Source: an uncultured Verrucomicrobia subdivision 3 bacterium (GTDB taxonomy: Bacteria; Verrucomicrobiota; Verrucomicrobiae; Limisphaerales; UBA11358). Taken from it: a DNA stretch of 9,247 nt. A program made the position numbers and the translations under genes. Position 1 is the first letter of the stretch; each line of letters opens with the position of its first letter. Location: assembly GCA_903921455.1 (NCBI GenBank), contig CAIXPZ010000169.1, positions 1-9,247 on the forward strand, written 5' to 3'. This document shows, piece by piece, positions 6,798 to 9,247 of the stretch. Below the pieces are notes generated by a model, which saw only the letters and a program-made list of their open reading frames with translations, made no database searches and was not told the origin of the DNA.

Positions 6798-6856
6798 GAA
6801 TGATGAAGTGAACTCCGCGAAAACCGGCTCGCTTCCTCCTACCTCATTCGTCATTC
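6798..6856 (+). repeat. GAATGAYGAA inverted repeat before FHA-MoxR
   Basis: Bases 6798-6807 (GAATGATGAA) pair with 6847-6856 over 10 bp with one G-T wobble. Further GAATGA/TCATTC copies lie nearby. The unit resembles the CGAATGN heptamers in the gap on the other side of the MoxR gene. Confidence 0.6.
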
Positions 6857-6871
6857 TGACTTCAATTTTTT

Positions 6872-8185
6872 ATGCCCACGCTGATTTATAAATTACAGGA
6901 ACAGGAATACCGCGTCGCGCTGAACGTCCGCGCCAGCATTGGCCGGGCCGACGACAACGACGTGTGCGTGCCATGCGATTCCGTCTCATCGCATCACGCG
7001 GTGGTCTCACGCAACGGCGACAGCTTTCAAATCACCGACGCGGGCAGCCGCTACGGAATTCTGGTGGGCGGCCAGCCAGTGGAAATGTTGGATTTGCACG
7101 ATGGCGCCACCTTCGCGCTCGGCGACGTGGAATTTATTTTTTCCGCGCGCGACGAGGTTGTTGAAACATCCCCGCCAGTCGCAGCGCCGAAAGAAGATCC
7201 GCTCGCCGCCATTGCTGGCTTTAAAAATGCGCACGAAAAAGTCCTTGCCGAAATCGGCAAGGTCGTCATCGGCCAGCGCGAGGTGCTGAACCAGATGCTC
7301 GTGGCGCTGTTTGCGCGCGGCCATTGCCTGCTCATCGGCGTGCCGGGTTTGGCCAAGACGCTGATGGTGCGGACGCTCGGCAGCGCGATTGATCTCGGCT
7401 CCAACCGCATCCAGTTCACGCCCGACCTCATGCCGGCGGACATCACCGGCACGGACATTCTCGAAGAAGATCCCGCCACCGGCAAGCGCGTGTTCCGTTT
7501 TCATCGCGGGCCAATTTTCACCAATCTGCTGCTCGCCGACGAAATCAACCGCACGCCGCCCAAGACGCAGGCCGCGCTGCTCGAGGCGATGCAGGAACAT
7601 CGCGTGACCATCACCGGCACGAGTTACGATCTGCCCGATCCTTTCATGGTGCTCGCCACGCAAAACCCGATTGAGCAGGAAGGCACCTATCCGCTGCCCG
7701 AGGCGCAGCTCGACCGTTTCATGTTTTGCATCCACCTTGGTTATCCGACGGCGGCGGAGGAACAACAGGTGATTTTGGAAACCACGCGCGACCTGCAAGC
7801 CACCGTCATCAGCGCGCTGAACGCCGCCGACGTGATCATGCTTCAGCGTCTCGTCCGGCAAGTGCCGGTGAGCGAACACGTCGCGCTCTATGCGCTCAAC
7901 CTCATCCGCGCCACGCGTCCAAACCTCGAAGGCTCGCCCGATTTTGTGAACCGCTGGGTGCGCTGGGGTGCCGGCACGCGCGCCGGCCAGTATCTCCTAC
8001 TGGCCGCTAAGACGCATGTGCTGCTGCAGGGGCGCTTCAGTGTTTCCTGCGCCGACGTGCGCGAACACGCGCTCCCGGTGCTACGCCACCGCATTTTTCC
8101 GAACTTCACCGCCGCCAGCGAAAGCATCACCACCGATCACATCGTGAAAAAAATCCTGGAGACGGTTAAGGAGCCGCAATACTGA
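6872..8185 (+). CDS. FHA domain-MoxR family AAA+ ATPase fusion
   Basis: The 437-residue protein begins with an FHA domain (about 1-95): Ile-Gly-Arg (23-25), Ser39-x-x-His42, then Gly-Ser-Arg-Tyr-Gly (58-62). The Asn usual in the last motif is Tyr61. After a linker (96-115) comes a complete MoxR AAA+ module: Walker A Gly-Val-Pro-Gly-Leu-Ala-Lys-Thr (156-163), Walker B Leu-Leu-Ala-Asp-Glu-Ile-Asn-Arg (220-227), sensor 1 Ala-Thr-Gln-Asn-Pro (262-266), the MoxR signature through Asp-Arg-Phe (281-283), and a helical lid to the C-terminus. MoxR proteins are cytoplasmic ATP-driven chaperones that work with vWA/DUF58 partners encoded next door, as here. Ordinary MoxR proteins are about 310-340 residues and lack FHA; the additional 100 residues suggest recruitment by phosphothreonine on a partner, though the Tyr61 change makes binding uncertain. 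There is no Shine-Dalgarno site; the ATG follows a T-run. Confidence 0.93.
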   Translation: MPTLIYKLQEQEYRVALNVRASIGRADDNDVCVPCDSVSSHHAVVSRNGDSFQITDAGSRYGILVGGQPVEMLDLHDGATFALGDVEFIFSARDEVVETSPPVAAPKEDPLAAIAGFKNAHEKVLAEIGKVVIGQREVLNQMLVALFARGHCLLIGVPGLAKTLMVRTLGSAIDLGSNRIQFTPDLMPADITGTDILEEDPATGKRVFRFHRGPIFTNLLLADEINRTPPKTQAALLEAMQEHRVTITGTSYDLPDPFMVLATQNPIEQEGTYPLPEAQLDRFMFCIHLGYPTAAEEQQVILETTRDLQATVISALNAADVIMLQRLVRQVPVSEHVALYALNLIRATRPNLEGSPDFVNRWVRWGAGTRAGQYLLLAAKTHVLLQGRFSVSCADVREHALPVLRHRIFPNFTAASESITTDHIVKKILETVKEPQY

Positions 8186-8190
8186 ATTGA

Positions 8191-8251
8191 CGAATGCCGA
8201 ATGGCAAATGCAACCGCGCCAATTCGTTTTAAATTCGGCATTCGGTATTCG
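8191..8251 (+). repeat. CGAATGN heptamer inverted repeat between FHA-MoxR and DUF58 genes
   Basis: The left arm carries three heptamers in tandem: CGAATGC (8191-8197), CGAATGG (8198-8204) and CAAATGC (8205-8211). The right arm carries three inverted ones: AAATTCG (8231-8237), GCATTCG (8238-8244) and GTATTCG (8245-8251). Bases 8191-8202 pair perfectly with 8233-8244 (12 bp, 30-base loop). Such heptamer dyads are, to my knowledge, frequent between genes of Pedosphaera-like Verrucomicrobiota. There is no T-run, so it is not an obvious intrinsic terminator. Confidence 0.75.
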
Positions 8252-8265
8252 CTATTTCTCATTTA

Positions 8266-9150
8266 ATGACCGCCGCCTACAAATTTCTCCCGCCCGAACT
8301 GGCCGACCGGCTGCGCGGGCTGGGTGTGACCGTGCGACGGCCAGTTGAGGGCGCGTTGCAGGGGTTGCACCGCTCGCCGCACCACGGCGCGTCCGTGGAG
8401 TTCGCCGACTACCGCGAATACACGCGCGGCGATCCGCCCAACCGCATTGACTGGGCGGTTTATGCGCGCACCGACCGCCACGTCATCCGCCGCTATCAGG
8501 AGGAAACGAACGTGCGCGCCTACATCCTGCTCGACACGTCCGAGAGCATGTCGTTTCGCGACGCGGGCAAGCTTTCCAAGATGGATTACGCCTGCCACCT
8601 CGCCGCCGGTTTGATGTTTGCGCTCATCAACCAGTCCGATGCTGCCGGTCTGACGCTGTTCAACGACGAGGTGCACAAAACGTTTCCGCCAGTCGGCTCG
8701 CTCGGCGGATTGCGACCGCTGCTGCTGGCGCTGGAGGAAATCAAGCCGGCCGGCCGCAGTAATATTGACAAAGCTTTGCACACGCTGGCGGAGCAAATCC
8801 AGCGGCGCAGCCTGGTTATTTTGATTTCCGACCTGCTGCAAAGTCCGGCGGACATCATCCGCGGCATCCGGCATTTGCAGCACAACAAACACGAAGTTCT
8901 CGTCCTGCACACGCTCGACGCGGCGGAAATCAATTTGAACTTTAGCGGTCTCGCCGACCTGCGCGAACTGGAAACCGGCGCGCGGCTGCCGGTCCACGCG
9001 GACGAAATCCGCGAGGCCTACGCGCAGGAGGTGCAAAAATATCTCGACGAACTCCGGCGCGGCTGTCTCGGCAGCCTCGCGGATTATCAGTTCATGGACA
9101 CGCGCACGCCGGTCGAGGAGGCGCTGCACGCCAAATTCGGCCAGCCATGA
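8266..9150 (+). CDS. DUF58 family protein (vWA-like fold), Bat/MoxR cluster
   Basis: This 294-residue cytoplasmic protein carries the DUF58 signature: Glu-Phe-Ala-Asp-Tyr-Arg-Glu-Tyr-x-x-Gly-Asp-x-x-x-x-Ile-Asp-Trp (45-63), followed by Arg-x-x-Val-Ile-Arg-Arg-Tyr-Gln-Glu-Glu (71-80). A vWA MIDAS-type motif Asp-Thr-Ser-Glu-Ser (90-94) and a later Leu-Ile-Ser-Asp (186-189) strand complete the metal-binding fold. DUF58 proteins are the usual partners of MoxR ATPases, probably the client or adaptor whose metal site the ATPase acts on. The length is normal for the short, membrane-segment-free DUF58 type. The ATG at 8266 lacks a Shine-Dalgarno site. The stop overlaps the next start by ATGA, so the BatA-like protein is probably co-translated. 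Arg codons are mainly CGC (18 of 26 by hand count). Confidence 0.93.
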   Translation: MTAAYKFLPPELADRLRGLGVTVRRPVEGALQGLHRSPHHGASVEFADYREYTRGDPPNRIDWAVYARTDRHVIRRYQEETNVRAYILLDTSESMSFRDAGKLSKMDYACHLAAGLMFALINQSDAAGLTLFNDEVHKTFPPVGSLGGLRPLLLALEEIKPAGRSNIDKALHTLAEQIQRRSLVILISDLLQSPADIIRGIRHLQHNKHEVLVLHTLDAAEINLNFSGLADLRELETGARLPVHADEIREAYAQEVQKYLDELRRGCLGSLADYQFMDTRTPVEEALHAKFGQP

Positions 9151-9247
9151 CCGGCCTCACCGCGCTCAACCCGTTGTTCCTGTCGCTGCTGCCGCTGGCC
9201 GCGCTGCCGGTGATGTTTCATCTCTTCTTCCGGCTGAAAAAATCGCC
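9147..9247 (+). CDS. BatA-like membrane protein, N-terminal fragment (cut by window end)
   Basis: Only 33 codons are present. They encode the typical N-terminal Bat segment: Leu-Asn-Pro-Leu-Phe-Leu, a hydrophobic membrane stretch (about residues 8-24), His-Leu-Phe-Phe-Arg and a basic end with Lys-Lys. This 'BatA N-terminal domain' marks inner-membrane proteins that often continue with a vWA or DUF4159-associated region. It overlaps the DUF58 gene by ATGA. The full protein type (BatA with vWA or a longer DUF4159-linked form) cannot be told from this fragment. Confidence 0.75.
   Translation, partial: MTGLTALNPLFLSLLPLAALPVMFHLFFRLKKS

Noticed and set aside
7007..7879. Minus-strand reading frame of 290 codons opposite FHA-MoxR
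   Set aside because: The plus strand carries all AAA+ motifs in one frame; the antisense product has no recognisable motif.
8263..9129. Minus-strand reading frame of 288 codons opposite DUF58
   Set aside because: The plus-strand DUF58 and vWA motifs are intact; the opposite frame is a shadow caused by GC-rich codons.

Overview
The window looks like a piece of a GC-rich bacterial chromosome, most likely from the Verrucomicrobiota (Limisphaerales/Pedosphaera-like). This is inferred from three things: the gene order of secreted PA14/PKD/TPR protein, DUF4159 protein, MoxR, DUF58 and BatA-like protein; intergenic inverted repeats built from CGAATGN heptamers; and the near absence of Shine-Dalgarno sites in the right-hand cluster. 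No rRNA, tRNA, CRISPR array or transposase was seen.

The left part (1 to about 2190) is accessory in character. A very acidic protein of unknown family (37-594) overlaps by ATGA a gene for a JAMM/MPN+ metalloprotease-like protein (591-1571) with a complete HxH-x7-S-x2-D zinc motif. Such proteins normally cut isopeptide or C-terminal bonds of ubiquitin-like proteins, so an E1/ThiF enzyme and a ubiquitin-like modifier may lie upstream, outside the window. A strong terminator follows. Then comes a leader with three mutually overlapping hairpins, the last with a T-run, in front of a DUF6573-family gene (1730-2143), a family I associate with plasmids and integrated elements. That gene ends in a textbook intrinsic terminator.

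The middle (2191-3087) is sparse. It holds a short helical protein with one TPR-like hairpin (2410-2769), whose start codon can pair into a hairpin, and about 320 bases with no convincing gene. Arginine codon use and ribosome-binding-site use differ between the left genes and the right-hand genes. This stretch may therefore hold the edge of an inserted element.

The right part (3088-9247) is a co-oriented Bat/MoxR-type cluster: a secreted PA14-PKD-TPR protein; an exported protein with two tandem DUF4159 domains; a MoxR AAA+ ATPase with an N-terminal FHA domain; a DUF58 protein with a vWA-like fold; and the first 33 codons of a BatA-like membrane protein, overlapping the DUF58 gene by ATGA. By analogy with known MoxR-DUF58-Bat systems, the ATPase and DUF58 protein act at the inner face of the membrane with the BatA-like membrane protein, and the secreted proteins probably act in the periplasm. 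The FHA fusion suggests that phosphorylation feeds into the ATPase. Heptamer inverted repeats flank the FHA-MoxR gene on both sides.
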